Positions 1 to 13,434 are shown, counted from the first letter of the stretch. The stretch: 64,000 bases of DNA from Rostratula benghalensis (GCA_013399305.1 VXAI01000021.1:4527874-4591873), one strand, 5' to 3'. The notes: generated from the sequence alone by a model not told the origin. Numbers and translations are program-made.

Positions 1-3000
1 CCTTATATTATTCAAAAGCAGACATGTAATGAAGAGGAAAACATTTAAAATATTAATGACAGATGAAAGATCTCAGACTAAAGTAGTCAGATTACAATAG
101 TAAAATCAAAATAGTTGGAATCATGGACCAAATGTAATATACACTCTTCTTTTTAAGCCTGTTTCAGTAGTCTTTATATGAAAATATTTTTCAAATTTGC
201 AGCAATAATCTTTATTCTCAACTATTTCTGTTATTTGAAAGCTCAATAGGTTGTACTGACATAAAATCTCTGGACACCAATTCAGACCACTCATTTTAAG
301 AATTCTACATTTTTATACTAGTCCTGCCAGAATAGAGTAGGAAATAATAGAGCAAAGAAAGCTATTCAGTCTAACAAAAATAGATACCAATTTATAAGAA
401 AATTAGAATTAGGCAAAAATAGCACCTCTATGTTTTCAAGATAGAGGTTTTTAATTAAGTCTTTATAAACATATATGTAATTTCTGTGAGATCAGTGAAA
501 ATAGTAGGATTACTGTGGTTTGCTAAGAATAAAATTTGTTTCTGAAATTGTAAGAAGTGCACATGTATCTATCTGTACGAGTTATTTTATATCTAGTACT
601 AGTAATGCTATATGTAACCTACTGCAAAAAGACATTTATGAGACTTTAAAATAAAAAGAGGAAGTACATTAATAAAGAAAAAAAATATATCAGACTTATT
701 TTTCCTTCCACAACAGGATTTCGATATTTTACCCAATCAGTAATTAAATTACCTATGAAAAATATAGAAAAAAAGCTATTATGCTGTTTTCCCTCAAGCT
801 AGGGGAACTGGGATATTTTTAAAAAAATATTTTCAGCTTGAAAGTCCCCACAGTTCAGTGAAATCAGAATCATCTCATTCTCTGCTTTAGTCATAGTAAA
901 CAGAAGTTTGTGGACAACACTCCACTTGTAAAGCTCAAGTGATGTTGACACATTTCCTTTGAGCTTTCTGTATGACGGACTGGTGCCCTGCTTTCGCTTC
1001 TGATGGAAAAGAAGTGATTTATCACTGCATTTATCAGGAAGAGATCTAAAATGTTTATTTTGTGCCCTGTGTGCCATTACCAAGCTGTACAACATTGATC
1101 ACAAATAATGAACCCGGAGAGTTGCAAGTGAAATATGGAATAGGCAGGGAGCTACTAAGCCTGATTTTCAGAAACCCTCCCCTCACTGGGATCTCAACAT
1201 TCCTCAGGATTTACTCTCTTTTTCAAGATTTGTCCCCTGTATCTTCTGCAATGATGACAAAACTATTCCAGCTGACAGATAAATTTGTCAAATGGTAAAC
1301 CAGTAACATTCAGACAAAGAAACATCACACACTGAGCTTTGCTTGCTTTGGAGATTAATTTGCACCTTTTCAAAAGCTCCTGATATATCCAAGCACGCTT
1401 TTATTTGTTCTTCGCAGACTTTTTGACATTTCCAGTTTTTGACCAAATAACACATGAAACCCTGCTCTTGCTGTAATTCAAGTTTCACCTGGGACAGGCT
1501 ATAACTATGCTATGAAGCAGTATCTCAGAGAAGAACTTCCTTTACTGCTGGATGACCTACTTCTCCCCTATATTGTATTAACATGAATTCTATTTCATGG
1601 AGACATCCCTGAGATGCTTTGCAGAAAGGCTAACATTAGATTACAAAATCACCTGAAATAAAATCACAAAGAGTATGTGAAGGAGGTCATGAGTATAAGA
1701 AGCCCCACTGTGCACAGTAAGTTGAGTGAACAAAAAGAGGAGAAAAAAGGCATCCAACTCTAAGGTAATATTTTGCAGTATCAGCCTGAAATGACTCAAA
1801 ATTCAGTGAATTCTCATCAAGCCTTTCCTCATGATGGAGGGCAACATTTATAATTAGCTCCAAAGAAAAGATGATCTCCAAAGAAATCTTCAAAGTAAAT
1901 CTTTGCTAGATTTAGACATACAAAGAAGGTAAGGCCAGGATGTATTAGAAGCTTCTCAGAGCAAGTGATCTGTTGCACATTCATATGAAACTCAAATAGT
2001 CAAGCATTCTCCAGAGTGATAAGCACATATGGCATTCATCACTACCTTCATATTTGCCTCCGTCCGTTATTACAGCATCCTGTTCAATACAGTTGCTGTC
2101 AGACTCCAGTTATCACCAGTGAAATGGATTTATTTACAAAGACTTTCTTTAATACTCTGTGTCCCAACATTTATTTATTATAACTTTGGAACTAATTTTT
2201 ACTTATTTTCTAGTTGTTATGAAACCAAATCAATTTAGAATCAGTCTACTACAAGTTATGCTAATTTTTGACAGTTACCCAAGTCCACCCAAAATTTATA
2301 GTTTCTGGGTTTTGGTGTCTCCTTATACTCTCAGAACTCTCAGAAGTGAGAGTTTTAACAACTACGTCTAATTTATAATTTTTAATATGGAAGATCCCAG
2401 GGTCACAATCTAATAGACAATATGTAATAAAAAAGACTTTTTTGCAATGCAATCCCAGACAATGATACAGCAAGGTAGTCACATTGCTTGGTGCTTAAGT
2501 ATGTGTCATAAGAATATTTAAGCAACATTTCGTTCCAAAGGTAGGAAACTGATCTACAGAAAGAAACCCAACTAAATTTTTTTCCTGGCACTTGCAACAA
2601 ATTCTCCACTTCAGTGTTCCTTTCTTCATTTTCTCTTTTTGCTTATAAAATTATCTAAACGTGGAGTTTCCATTATGCTAACACCAGTGTAGTTGCTTGT
2701 AGGTGAGCACCACATATTATGATCTGATACTCAATTGAAACTCACAGATTAATGTTGGTTCTTCTATTAGCACAGAATTCAAGGATTTTTTAAATTATTA
2801 CAATTATTTAAGTTTTCTCCCTTCATTTCTTATCTTACCCTTGCTACTATGCATTTTGTTAGAGGTCTTAGTCTTTATACTTCTGACAGCTAGTGAGAAT
2901 GACTAACTGGCTGCCAGGGTGAGTCAGCAACATGACTCTTTTGCAGCAGATTACAAAATTACATGCTAAAAAAAAAAAAAAAGGTCAAAGAATGCCTCCA

Positions 3001-4972
3001 GGTGGAATAAAATTATAGGTGACGCTTCAGCATAAGGGGCTAACATTTCTAGCATTTCAAACCTTTTTTAAAATGTTAGTAAAATTTTGGCAGGGGAGGA
3101 AAGGGAATGAGACAGAATAGTGAAACTCTTACAAAAATGTAAAGTGAAACCAGTTCCTATAATACTGTACTTCTCCAATATTATCATGGTTCTTTGTTTG
3201 CATGTTTGAGATTTTGGGTTGCTTTAGAGTAATAAAAGATAAAAAAGAAAAAAAAGATAAAAACAATCTTCCACAAGATCACACATTGTCATGGAGAGTA
3301 AGACTTCAAAGTTTAATTAAAAAAACTGTTGAGTTATGCTTTCATTGTAAGCAAACATTTGACTTTTCTGGCTACTTTTCATTGCCAAAGAGAATATGAC
3401 AATTCTCAAGGGAACTTCTGTATCTGTGGAAGGTTTTGAGACGCAAAAAAATTTCATCCGTTCTCACCCTGTTCATGAATGGGAGCAGTTCCAGAATTTT
3501 TAATCCACCCAGCCACTCACCCCCACCCTGTGCTTTCACTGTCATACCTAACTACTGAAGTAACTGAATGCAAAATTCCTCTGCCACCTTGCAGACACAC
3601 AGGACAGGTGATGTAATCACTGCTGTAATTTGGCAACCAAACACCACTTAGCAGTCTGTGCATAACGGGATGCATTTCCTCACTTGTAAACCTGTGACAC
3701 ACACAGGTTTTTAGCAATAAATTAATTTAGTGATTTATGGAAAATTAGAATTCACGTCTGCTAAATCAAACTGTTATTGAATTCACACAATGATAAAAAG
3801 CACAAGACCAAATTTCCTAAATTTTTTAGGTCTGCACTTCCTCAATAGTCCACATTTTAACATTGTGTTTGTATACCACTGAGTGGAGCTCAAATACCAA
3901 TTTAGAAAAAATTAAACCTCCTGGCTGAAGGATCCTTGCCAGGATATACTACACATTTGAGTCTACCTCCTTTGCAGCCTTCAGAACACAGCAGTACCTT
4001 TAATAGTGCAAACATCCATTTAAAGGCAGATCAGAAGTAATATTAATTAATTGCCACTCTTTAACTCCATCTCCAAGCAGGACAAGGGATTAGCACACTG
4101 CTCCATAAGCAGAAGCTTGGGAAAAGAGGTTTTCTTCTTTCTGTATACACTGTGGTCATGATTATGTTATCCTCGATCTCCCACAATGCCCTGCCTTTCT
4201 CACTTTTTCAAGATCCAAGTGTTCACAAAGGTGCAAACTCTGCAGGAATTGCCAGTATCATTGATCTAGGCAGAATGATTGATTCATACCTAAAGTTAGC
4301 ATCAACTACTCACTAAACAAGAACACACTGCCAGAAGTAACTCTAATGTTATTCTTCTGTAAAAGGGAAATAATGGATGCAAAGTACTTCTAGCATTACA
4401 TCTTTGATAATATCTCTAACCTCCTCTGCACACAAAGCTAGAGAGGTCTTGTTTCTCTGCATATTTTGCCATATGCATGGCCAACCATAAAGCTTCTCTC
4501 CACTTATGTGTCTGTTACTGTCAAGAGGGACACTATAAAAGGTGCCCAAGATGTGGAAGGGAATGGTGGCACAGGTGGCACAAAGATAAATGTAGCTAAA
4601 TCAATGCCCAGAAATCTGTTGGAGCTTACAATCCTGCTGTCATTGCTTGCGCAGGCATTGAGCTTTATTAAATTAAAGACTGGGGTGTTGCAGCCTTTTA
4701 TTTTTTTCTTTTTCTCTTTAATCTAATGGGATAATTTTAATTAATGGGAATAAACTCTGCAGGGTAGGACTTGCAAAAGCAGCAAAAGAATTAAAAAAAA
4801 AACTTTCTCAGAGTAAATTTTGTTGTTCTTTAACCTAGGTTACTTGTCTCCTGAAATACAGAATTTCATCTTGTATTATACATTTCAAAACTCACAATTA
4901 CCATTATGTTAAATAAAATAACTCACTTCTATAGCTAGTTCGCTTAATCCATTAGTCCATATGTCCCCTTAC
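1..4972 (-). other. INSC: INSC intron, incomplete at the window edge
   Basis: This intron sequence follows the exon ending RIIAK. No CR1, MIR or further INSC exon was recognised in it. A short poly-A run (about 2969-2982) is the only obvious simple repeat. The open frames here on either strand are short and show no protein family I know. The intron is therefore at least 4.97 kb. Confidence 0.7.
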
Positions 4973-5086
4973 CTTAGCTATGATACGGCAGAGATGAGCA
5001 CCTTCCTGGGTAAGGCTGAATAAACTACTTATCGCTGCCTCAGTGACATACACACTATCCGACACTTCTATTTGTCTCAGCAGGTT
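4973..5086 (-). CDS. INSC: INSC exon: start of the armadillo-repeat region
   Basis: This exon has 114 nt, exactly 38 codons, running from NLLRQIEVSDSVYVTEA to SSLFSLTQEGAHLCRIIAK. It matches mammalian INSC, where LFSLTQEGAPLCRIIAK is followed by EGG and the first full armadillo repeats. The acceptor is TTGTGTCACACAG (AG at 5088-5087), which is a weaker pyrimidine tract than at the other exons. The donor is GTAAGG (GT at 4972-4971). It is phase 0 at both ends, so skipping it would remove 38 residues without shifting the frame. The next exon should begin with an EGG-like sequence. I could not find it in 1-4970, so the remaining C-terminal exons lie outside the window. Confidence 0.95.
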
Positions 5087-7542
5087 CTGTGTGACACAAG
5101 ATAATAAACATAATTTACTTCCAATGAAAAACATTAGTGTTTATTTAAAGATAAGATGCTGTAGAAAGTCTAGTTTATTTAATCCATGTCATCTTGCTTC
5201 TTACCCAGAGAAAGGAACAAAACATGGGAAAAGTCAGACTGATAACACTCTAACATATTTATCATTGCATGTGCATAGACATAACAAAGAGTAGTGATAT
5301 TTAAAAATAAATGTGTAGTGTAAGAGAACAAGTATGCGGGATGATGTGGGAGAACATTTCAAACAGAACTCTTCAGCTATTTAGTAAATTATTATTGGAT
5401 TTGGACTGGGATTAAACTAAAATTTTCAGGAGACTACTAGTTGTCTAAATGTATAAACTGTATCACAAAATCATACAAGGTTTCCACTTTAATTATAAGG
5501 AATATTGCTATAACTCTTTCTAACACTGTATTCTAAGACTCTGGGTTCACCACTATTCTCAGTCTATACAGAAAATGTCATTGACCAGTACAGGGAATTC
5601 TCATAGAGAAATATATTTTATTTCTCCAATTATTAAATAATTTTATCCTTGTAAATAGTTATATTGCTTTTCCACATGTGCCACTGCAGCTGCACAGAGA
5701 ATATAAACTCTACACAACACAGCTGTCAGAAGAATATGAAGTTTATTTAATTTTACTCTTTCTGAAAATGCATACAGCCATTAGAGGAAGAATTAGTTAT
5801 ATTTGCCAGGAGGAAGGTAAGGATTTTTATATTTAATCCAAATTTTAAAGAAGTGCAAGGAAATATCCTACATTTTACACTGTTATAAGTACAAAAATAA
5901 TTATCTTCCTTTTCAGATGTTTTGTTCTTCCACCTTTAGCATTAGAAAAATGTTCCATAAAAGACGTTAACGGTTCACAATTTGACATGAATTTATCCTG
6001 AACAAAATCCCGATACACTGATTAGAAAGTAAAGCTCTTGAATACACAATTTAAGCTGAGAGTTCCGGGCTCTCACACAGATATAGTCTATTCCAGAATA
6101 GCAAACTATCAACAGACCATGGGGTTGTATGGCAGAAGTGGACAGCCTGACTGAATGGCTCAGAAAACTGTTCTTAAAAGTGCTTATTTTCATGCCATCT
6201 AATCCAAGTCTGCAGGCACACAGATGCACTTGAGATGATACAGAGTGATTAATTCTGATGCCTTAAAAGAAAAAGGGGCCAGGATTTCTGGTGTATCGAT
6301 AGCTGTCAACATGCCCAAGACCAGAAATATTAATAATGAAGACCTGCTCTTCACATTAAAAAGAATAATTATCAAAAGAACCACAACCTACTCACTGAAT
6401 TCGCAATATGCAAAAGTATTTACACACAACAACTCATATGTTGCATTTCATGCAGTTCTCATAAATCCTGACCAAAGTGTATTTGGCGAGTACCTTGTTA
6501 GTTTGACTATAATTCTGCAAATGTATCCTGAAGATTCTCAACCCCTAGTAATAACCTTGTAAAACTCTAAGGGATGCTTCTGAAATAGTCACAACTTTTT
6601 TTTTTTGCTATCTTAACATACCAAGGTACATTAAATTTAATCAATACCTTGCACTAATTTTGCTGTAGCACCATAATATATACTATTTAACTATTCCTGT
6701 TCACTAAGCCTCTCTTTTCCTCTTTTTCTGTAGGAACAACACAAAATTTCAGCATAACATCACTTCTAAAATACAGACAAAATAATTGAGCATAATTACA
6801 CTTGAGGTGTTTTATTTGAGGAAGATTACAGGATGCAAAGGGATTTCAAATTAGATCTCTATAAAGAAACCAGTGTAAATCAATGGAGATTGGTTAGTCT
6901 TGCAAGTTGATTGCTACTATTTCAGGAATGCCCTAATGGTAAAAATGTAAGGCATTTGTAGTCTCAGCCTAATTACTCAGTGTATTTGTCTACATTTAAT
7001 CACCACTGGAAACTGTACATCATGCTGGCAATGTTTCTAGAAGGTTACACATATAACCTCTACACAACACTCCATTTTATCACTACTTCCTAGAGTCTAA
7101 AACATGCACTAGTTAAAATGTGAGCTAAAATAATATACCTGCTATATTCACATCTTCTAAAAAGTTTTTTTTAATGAGAATCACTGGGAACAGCAGAGAC
7201 TTTTTTCAAGGTTTCTAAAGCAGAGCAGTACCAGGATGAAATGAAGAGAAAGATGCATCCAGTCGTTTTATTAACAAGACATTGTCTAGAGATTAGATTT
7301 TTGCAATGAAGGAGGCATAGCAAGAAAAGTAACATAGTGAGACACAAGATCATTTCATTTGAGATGTGAAATTATTTGAGAATACAAACATATATCTTTT
7401 TGAAAAATATTTGAATTATAGATTGTAAGTTTGCTGAACACTGAGAGTTGCAATTCTAATCCTCCTCTTAATGGATTCTCTCACTCAAGATTCAATAATT
7501 TTAAAAAACTTTTTTTTTTTTTTCCTTAAACTATAAACTAAC
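5087..7542 (-). other. INSC: INSC intron of 2,456 bp
   Basis: Bounded by the GTTAGT donor at 7542 and the CACACAG acceptor at 5087. It is AT-rich, with a poly-T tract at about 7509-7523 just downstream of the donor on the gene strand. I recognise no transposon or exon. An open frame of 105 codons on the plus strand at 6245-6562 looks like no known protein. Confidence 0.8.
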
Positions 7543-7666
7543 CTGTGCCTCATGTGTTAAAACCAGCTCTATCAGCTGGCCAAAATACTGAGCAATGGTA
7601 GTGAGTGTTTCATTAATACAAGATTTCATGGACTTCAGTATCTGTTCATCTTCAGTTTGTACGCAC
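7543..7666 (-). CDS. INSC: INSC exon: helical segment before the armadillo repeats
   Basis: This exon has 124 nt: one base completing Arg, then 41 codons from CVQTEDEQILKSMKSC to QLIELVLTHEAQ. It aligns with the mammalian INSC segment containing VLKSMKACVSETL and GQHFGQLLELAL. The acceptor is a pyrimidine-rich CTTCTTTTCAG (AG at 7668-7667) and the donor is GTTAGT (GT at 7542-7541). The frame ends exactly at phase 0 and joins the exon beginning NLLRQIE. The sequence is Leu-rich and looks helical. In the family this region leads into the armadillo-type fold of the C-terminal half. The open frame upstream of the acceptor, with hydrophobic residues such as LLFPSSLSFLLLF, is intron and not a membrane segment. 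Confidence 0.95.
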
Positions 7667-9290
7667 CTGAAAAGAAGTAGAAAGGAAAGAGATGAAGGAA
7701 AAAGGAGGCAACAGACAACTATGGTTTTATCAAGCTGATTGTCACAGGTGAGCTCTATGTTAATAATGGGGATATAATGGGAACTCAACTGTTCACACGA
7801 GGACACTGGCTTTGTCCCATTAGCATCATACTACACTTTAATCAAAGCTTTGTCTACGTGTAGTGAGTATACAGTCAAACAGTAGACATTTATGAATAAC
7901 TTAGAGTTTACAATTTACTTCACAGACTGAAGGCAAAATTTTGCTACAAATGCTGCATTTATACCAGTGCAACTCTATTATTATGCTAATAGTTACAGTC
8001 ACTAAAATGCCTGCATTTCTACTGCAGCTACGTATATCCATCCACCTTTCATGACCAAAGAAGTGCTTTCAATAATTTTCATTTCTTTACCTTCTCCGTC
8101 ACAGCTTGATGATAGTAGGATAAGGACCCAAAATGAATATGCATCCAAATAAGTAAAGTTCATTTACATTTAAACAGCATACTTCAAAGTAAAATTTGGC
8201 CTTGTATGCAGGATTGCATACAGCAGCAGAGTTAGTCTAACTACCCTGTAACCAGTGATATTTGACTGTAACTGAAGAAATGAGATAAAGATGGAAAACT
8301 TTATACAATTCAAATTAAATAACTAATACTTCCTCACATAAATGGATTCATTTGAATTGTTAAAACATATTCCACCCCGGCAGGTCACTCAAATAGGAGA
8401 TATAGCTTGGTTGATCACTGTCTCCACCTACACAGTTTACCTGCCTTTCACCCACCTGTAACAACTTTTTGTCAAACAGACAAGGAAGGAGAGAGCTGGT
8501 TTAGGGCAGATGCTGTGAGATCAGAACTCTCATTAAATCAGTGTGCCTCACAGCAGCATATAAAAGTAAAGTCTGAGCTGTGTGGGTTTGGCAAAAGCGA
8601 TAGTGCTCAAGAAATGTTCTTTCCTGATAATTAGATGGTGTCATTTTCCCCCAATGATCCCCTGAGCAGAATGCAGTGTTTAAGTGTGTTTAAAGTAAAT
8701 TGAAAAAGACTGATGGAACTGTGCTGGGGGAAACAGGATAACATGTTAGGCAGGGGAAATATCACGAGAATAATTCTAGAGAGAGGTTTATTTTCCAGCC
8801 TCAGCATTCTGGAGTGCACGGAGCTAAGTAAACCTACAACTGCAATTTGAAGGAATGTGTAATTATTTTGGTTTGATTTACTAGCACATGGCTATGTACA
8901 TACAGGAACATGCAGGACAACAGTTTCTAATTATAAATTTTCACACCAGCTGAAATCTTGGCTCTGCAGAACTTGAAGGGAATTTTTGTCACTGATATCA
9001 TTAGAGCCAGACTTTCTCCCTTGATGTCTAAAAGGCCTAAAAAATCCACTTGCACACAATTTTGTCTATGCCAGTCTCTTTGTGCAACATAAATCCCATC
9101 TTTCATTAAGATGCAGTTTAGATAAAAGCAACTCACTTCACCCACCAGAGGCTAATATTAAAAAATCTTTTCAGAGCTGTGGGGGCATAGTTAAAACATG
9201 AGGGTGCTAGTGGATTTGTACTTCTTATTAGAAATTCTACATCATAATAAAACTGCAAAATTAATATTTCAAGTAGAAAAATTAAATTAC
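7667..9290 (-). other. INSC: INSC intron of 1,624 bp
   Basis: Bounded by the GTAATT donor at 9290 and the TTTTCAG acceptor at 7667. I see no recognisable repeat or additional exon in it. Confidence 0.8.
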
Positions 9291-9343
9291 CTTTCTGTGA
9301 ATGCTGTAAATTCGGAACACTTGTCTATTAAAAGTTTTTCAAA
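9291..9343 (-). CDS. INSC: INSC small exon (53 nt)
   Basis: This short exon encodes FEKLLIDKCSEFTAFTE plus two bases (AG) of an Arg codon. It matches the IEKLLMEKCSELSAVTER segment of mammalian INSC. The acceptor is a clean tract of TTTCTCTTTCTCTGCAG (AG at 9345-9344) and the donor is GTAATT (GT at 9290-9289). It enters at phase 0 from the exon ending EEMHQ. It leaves two bases, which the first G of the next exon completes to AGG (Arg). It is too short to appear in a standard open-reading-frame scan. The family match and the exact phase at both ends make it secure. By its position the segment is predicted to be part of the helical region between the LGN-binding end and the armadillo repeats. 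Confidence 0.93.
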
Positions 9344-9932
9344 CTGCAGAGAAAGAGAAAGTGGTTTTAAAACATTACTCATACACAACATTTTTAAAAA
9401 TCATAGAATCACAGAATGATAAGGAGTCATAAGGGAACTCTGGAGATCATCTACTCCAACCCCTCTCCCAGATCAGGTCCACCTAGAGCTGGCTGCATAG
9501 GAATGTGTGCAAATAATGCTTGTTTGTGATAATTAGGTGAAAACCCTCCAGAAACATATTTCGTATTACACTTCAACACTCTTTTTTTACTTTTCTGAAT
9601 AAAACAAGTAGAGGTAAAAATGAAGTTAATAAAAAAGTGGTATTTTCTACATTGTAAATGCAAAGGAACTCACAGAAGGAGTGCCTGATTACTTTAGTCC
9701 AGTAGTCCTCAAAAATGTAACTTTTTATTAATGTAATTTGTCAACATTATTAACATTCAGAAGCAGATCTATAATAAAATAAGATGCAAAATGGGTCAAG
9801 AACATTTCCATTGCTGATTAAACAGTATACCCATATGTAAGTATTTCTTACAGATTGTTTAAAGTAAGTTTTANAAATATTAAAAATAGATAAAAAATAA
9901 GCAAGACAAACATAACACATAAGGCATTCTAC
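9344..9932 (-). other. INSC: INSC intron of 589 bp with a CR1 remnant
   Basis: Bounded by the GTAGAA donor at 9932 and the CTCTGCAG acceptor at 9344. It holds one short CR1 3' end (9401-9510) in the same orientation as the gene. One undetermined base (N) lies at 9874. Confidence 0.85.
9401..9510 (-). mobile_element. CR1 LINE 3'-end fragment
   Basis: The plus strand begins TCATAGAATCACAGAAT, the reverse complement of the CR1 3' terminal repeat. It continues through the typical GGAGATCATCTACTCCAACCC and AGATCAGGTCCACCTAGAGC segments. It is a strongly 5'-truncated copy of about 110 bp lying in a 589-bp INSC intron, only about 57 bp upstream of the small exon on the gene strand. Confidence 0.9.
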
Positions 9933-10278
9933 CTGGTGCATTTCTTCTGAAGAATTCCTGGTGAACGTATTGTATTCATTTATCATTGAACGCACATGGC
10001 AGTTGACTCTTACTGTCATGCTGTGAACTCTCTGCCATCTATTCTTTTCCAGCTTTTGAGCAATCCTGGTCAACTCTGTGCTTATTATCCAAGCTCTTTT
10101 TAAAAGCAGCTGCAAGTTATCACATGTGCTATATTGGGAGGACAGGATAAGTTCATTTTGCTCATCCTTCTCAACGCTGATTGGCTTGGACTGGAGAATA
10201 CACATACATTCACAGTCTGTCATCAACTTCAAATCTTCCATCCATCGCTGAACGGAGTCCACCTGAATTAAGTGCATG
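9933..10278 (-). CDS. INSC: INSC exon: LGN-binding region and following helical segment
   Basis: This is the largest INSC exon here, 346 nt: one base completing Arg, then 115 codons. The acceptor is a long pyrimidine tract ending TTCTAG (AG at 10280-10279); the donor is GTAGAA (GT at 9932-9931). The translation starts MHLIQVDSVQRWMEDLKLMT and ends NTFTRNSSEEMHQ. It is close to mammalian INSC over its whole length, including KPIS, LQLLLKR.W.ISTEL and RVHSM.VR. In the mammalian protein the VDSVQRWMEDLKLMT helix and the acidic stretch after it bind the TPR repeats of LGN (GPSM2), linking the PAR3/aPKC polarity complex to the spindle-orientation machinery at the cell cortex. The surrounding open frame runs further upstream (to 10439), but that part lies upstream of the acceptor and is intronic. 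The internal Met at 10277 follows the splice junction directly; it aligns with a Leu in mammals and is unlikely to be the start. Confidence 0.95.
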
Positions 10279-13200
10279 CTAGAAGGCAGAGGAAGAAAAG
10301 GAAGAATGGGGTAAAGCCAGACAACCTTAGAATAAACCATCAGCAACACTATACTGTTGCATCCACCTACCTGGTTGCAACTGACTGACCAAGGGCAACT
10401 AATTGAACAAATTATTTGCTTGCAGTAACACGCCGACATGCTTAGTTTTCTATTCCAAAAACAGGTTTTGTTTTTCTAACCACCTTTACACCACATACCC
10501 TGCTATAAAATTATTTGTAAAAATCAGTAGAGATTAGAGATAAGGAAACAGGAGAAGTTTAGACTACACTTTTTGGGGAAATGTTTCTTGTACATTCAGA
10601 GTTTAACATGATGAAGGAGCAACGTTATGGGTGTGCTTGCTTGTTAGTTATAGGATGGTGTTCTCAGCTTTTTCTAGACACTTTGCCTTTTAGAACAGAA
10701 AATGTTTTACCTTGCAGCCTCTCTCTAAAGCCCTTCCACCCACACTGATCCAAACCAGCCAAACCAAAACACAGAACAGCACTGTCAGTAAAATCTGTTT
10801 CTACCATATCACAATTCTTAAACCTCAGCTGAATTTTACTTCCTGACCAGTCTTTTACCTTTCCCCTTATGTCTCATGCTCTCTATACAATTTGCACATC
10901 TGACTTCCAAAGCACATTTTTGCACTACAGGAAATACCTCCAGCTAGTAAAATATGTTAACCCAAGATAGCAGCTGTACTGAGCTCTTTTGAGCTCATCT
11001 TTGTGCGGGATCCTGAATTCCAGAGGAATCCAGAGCCTTGAGGTAGAGTTGCCTAGGATTTCTCATAGTGAGATGCCCAAATGCTAATAGAAAAGCTTAA
11101 TCCTCACCCTCCAATCATACACTCATACACAGACAGGTTTTATTAGCTATAACTAGTGTTATTATCACGTGTAACTGTATGAAATCAGGTATAGGATCCT
11201 AGGTCAGACAGAGTAAAGTTTGCGGAGTTGCATTCATCTAGACCTCCTATGCCTTTGCAGACAGGCTGGGTTTTCTGCTTGTGTTTCATTTAGCTCAGGG
11301 ACTTCCTTGGTGGCAGCACCCTGGTGCCTTTGTCTTCCTGGAATTTTGCTCCCACTAAGGCCTGCCTGGCCCATTGCTGCATCCTGCAGTCTCTCAGACC
11401 ATCTGCACAAAATGCAGCTTCGTATTTTGACTCTCACCTACCACATGTAAGGCTGGACCTGTTTCCCTTTGCAGCAGGGAGCTTCTCAAGGAAGGCATTG
11501 CCTCTGCCAAGGGGTCCCATCTGACTCTTGCTTCCAAACCAAGGGCAAACAGACACTGTCCATCTCCAGAAAACATCTGTCTAATATTTTTTCAGATTTA
11601 ACAGTAAATCCAGATTATTTCTGTTTATATTTCCCCTCCCCAACCCTCAAAAGAGACCAGTTCCTCTGGCACATATATAAAAAATAAANGAAACATTTCT
11701 AATATTAATAGTAGATATATAATAAGTATATATATAATAAGTATCTCTGTAGATCTAAGGGACAGTTACATGCAGCTAAGGGAAAAAGTCATGTTATTAT
11801 TAAAAAAGAAAGTTGTAATGCATTTTAAAATTACTTACATTTTTCTTATCTTTACGCAAAAGCTTAAAAGATTCTCAATGATGGCTGCTGGAAGTAACCG
11901 CGGTCGCCATGGAAAAGACTGACTTTATCAATATCTGTCCCCCACTAGGCCCATTATAGCCCCTCTCAACACAGTACTGTTCACGTGGTAATAAAGGCAA
12001 AGCAGGCCAAGTTCAAAGACTGACTGCAAGTCTTCATGGCATACAACATTTTCATTTTTCTATGTCTAAAACAGTCTCTGCCAAATTTATAAACACAAGC
12101 ATGACTGACAAATGTCATATTCGCATACAAACACACTTCCAAAAGGGCTGCTTTACTCATAAAGGATTTCAATGAATGAACCAATTTTTTCTGACTGCTT
12201 TCATCAGCTGAAGACTCAGTCATAATTTTTTGGCAAGTTTTCTTAACATGAAATACTTCAAAATTTTAGTATCCGATCCTCCAGTGAAAGATGGATAGAT
12301 AGTAAAAGATTCTGAAGAAGTGAAGACGAAAGGTAAAGATGAAATTAAATTAAGAGAAAGCAGTAGATACTGGGCTTAATTATTTTTTTCCAAATTTCTA
12401 TTGGTATTCTACAGCTAGTCTGACAGTATAGTGTGTTGTTGTCTACCTTCTGGGTATATGCTACCTTTTATAAGCTGCTATAGCAGAAAGGACAAGAAGA
12501 AAGCTGGTATTATAGCCCCCACTCTTCCAATCTGGATATTGATTTATTGCATCTCAGCATCACAGCAGTAATGCTCCGTACTGTTATACAAAGCCTCACT
12601 GTTAGAACAAAATCTGCTTTTACATTAACCAAGCTAAGGGTGACCAGCTGATGGCCTTTTTCATTCTAGTGCTTCCATTTACATGGTGAGCACCAGCTAA
12701 ACTCCAGGAATATCTTTCCAGACCACTGAAGTAACAGTCCACAAATGAACAAAATTTTCTAACATACACATGAAAAGGAGGCTCACCTCAAGTATAATTT
12801 CATATAAATCAAGAGCAAACAAGATAAAAGAGATCAGTTTCATTGATCCAATCCCCCTTTTCACCACATACAGTGAAAATACTTTTAATTTTAAACTGTA
12901 CAAGCTACTAATATTTAAGGACTTTATTTCACTGAGCTTTGAACATGGTGTAATTGCATTTCATCAGCTATTGTGGCTCACTTTCTTCTTGCTATGTGTG
13001 TAGTCTCCTTATTGCATTTTGGATCTGAAGTAAAGTTTCCTATTAAACAAAAATAAGAACTTTGGAAGCTTGAGAACATGATTTATAACAACATGCATAG
13101 TTTGCATGCAGTACAGGATAAACTCATTTGACACATAGTAATGCATTTTTCATTTCTAAAGTGCACTGTGATAATTGATGAAATCTGCATGGTAAGTACA

Positions 13201-13434
13201 AATAGACTCCTACATTATAAAGTCAAGTCAAAAAAACCTAGGTTAGTCAGAAAAAATAAACAAAAATTGTTCATATTTCCTTCAACCCCAAAAGCCAATC
13301 TTCACTTTGAGAAGAAAAAAGGATAGAATTGTACAAATGTACAAAAAAGATACAGATGTTAAAGAAACTCTCCCTGTTCATTTCTGTTCATACTGTCAGA
13401 AATACAACTGTAGAATTTAGGATGTTCTTTCATT

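Noticed and set aside
1..4970. Search for the next INSC exon (EGG... armadillo repeat)
   Set aside because: No minus-strand stretch matching the expected armadillo segment was found. It most likely lies beyond the left edge.
7670..7806. Hydrophobic minus-strand stretch (LLFPSSLSFLLLF) as a signal or membrane segment of INSC
   Set aside because: It lies upstream of the splice acceptor at 7667 and is the translated pyrimidine tract of the intron.
9750..10439. A 229-codon minus-strand frame read as one protein
   Set aside because: Only 9933-10278 is exon. The N-terminal and C-terminal parts are intron beyond clear AG and GT splice borders, and an N base (9874) lies inside the C-terminal part.
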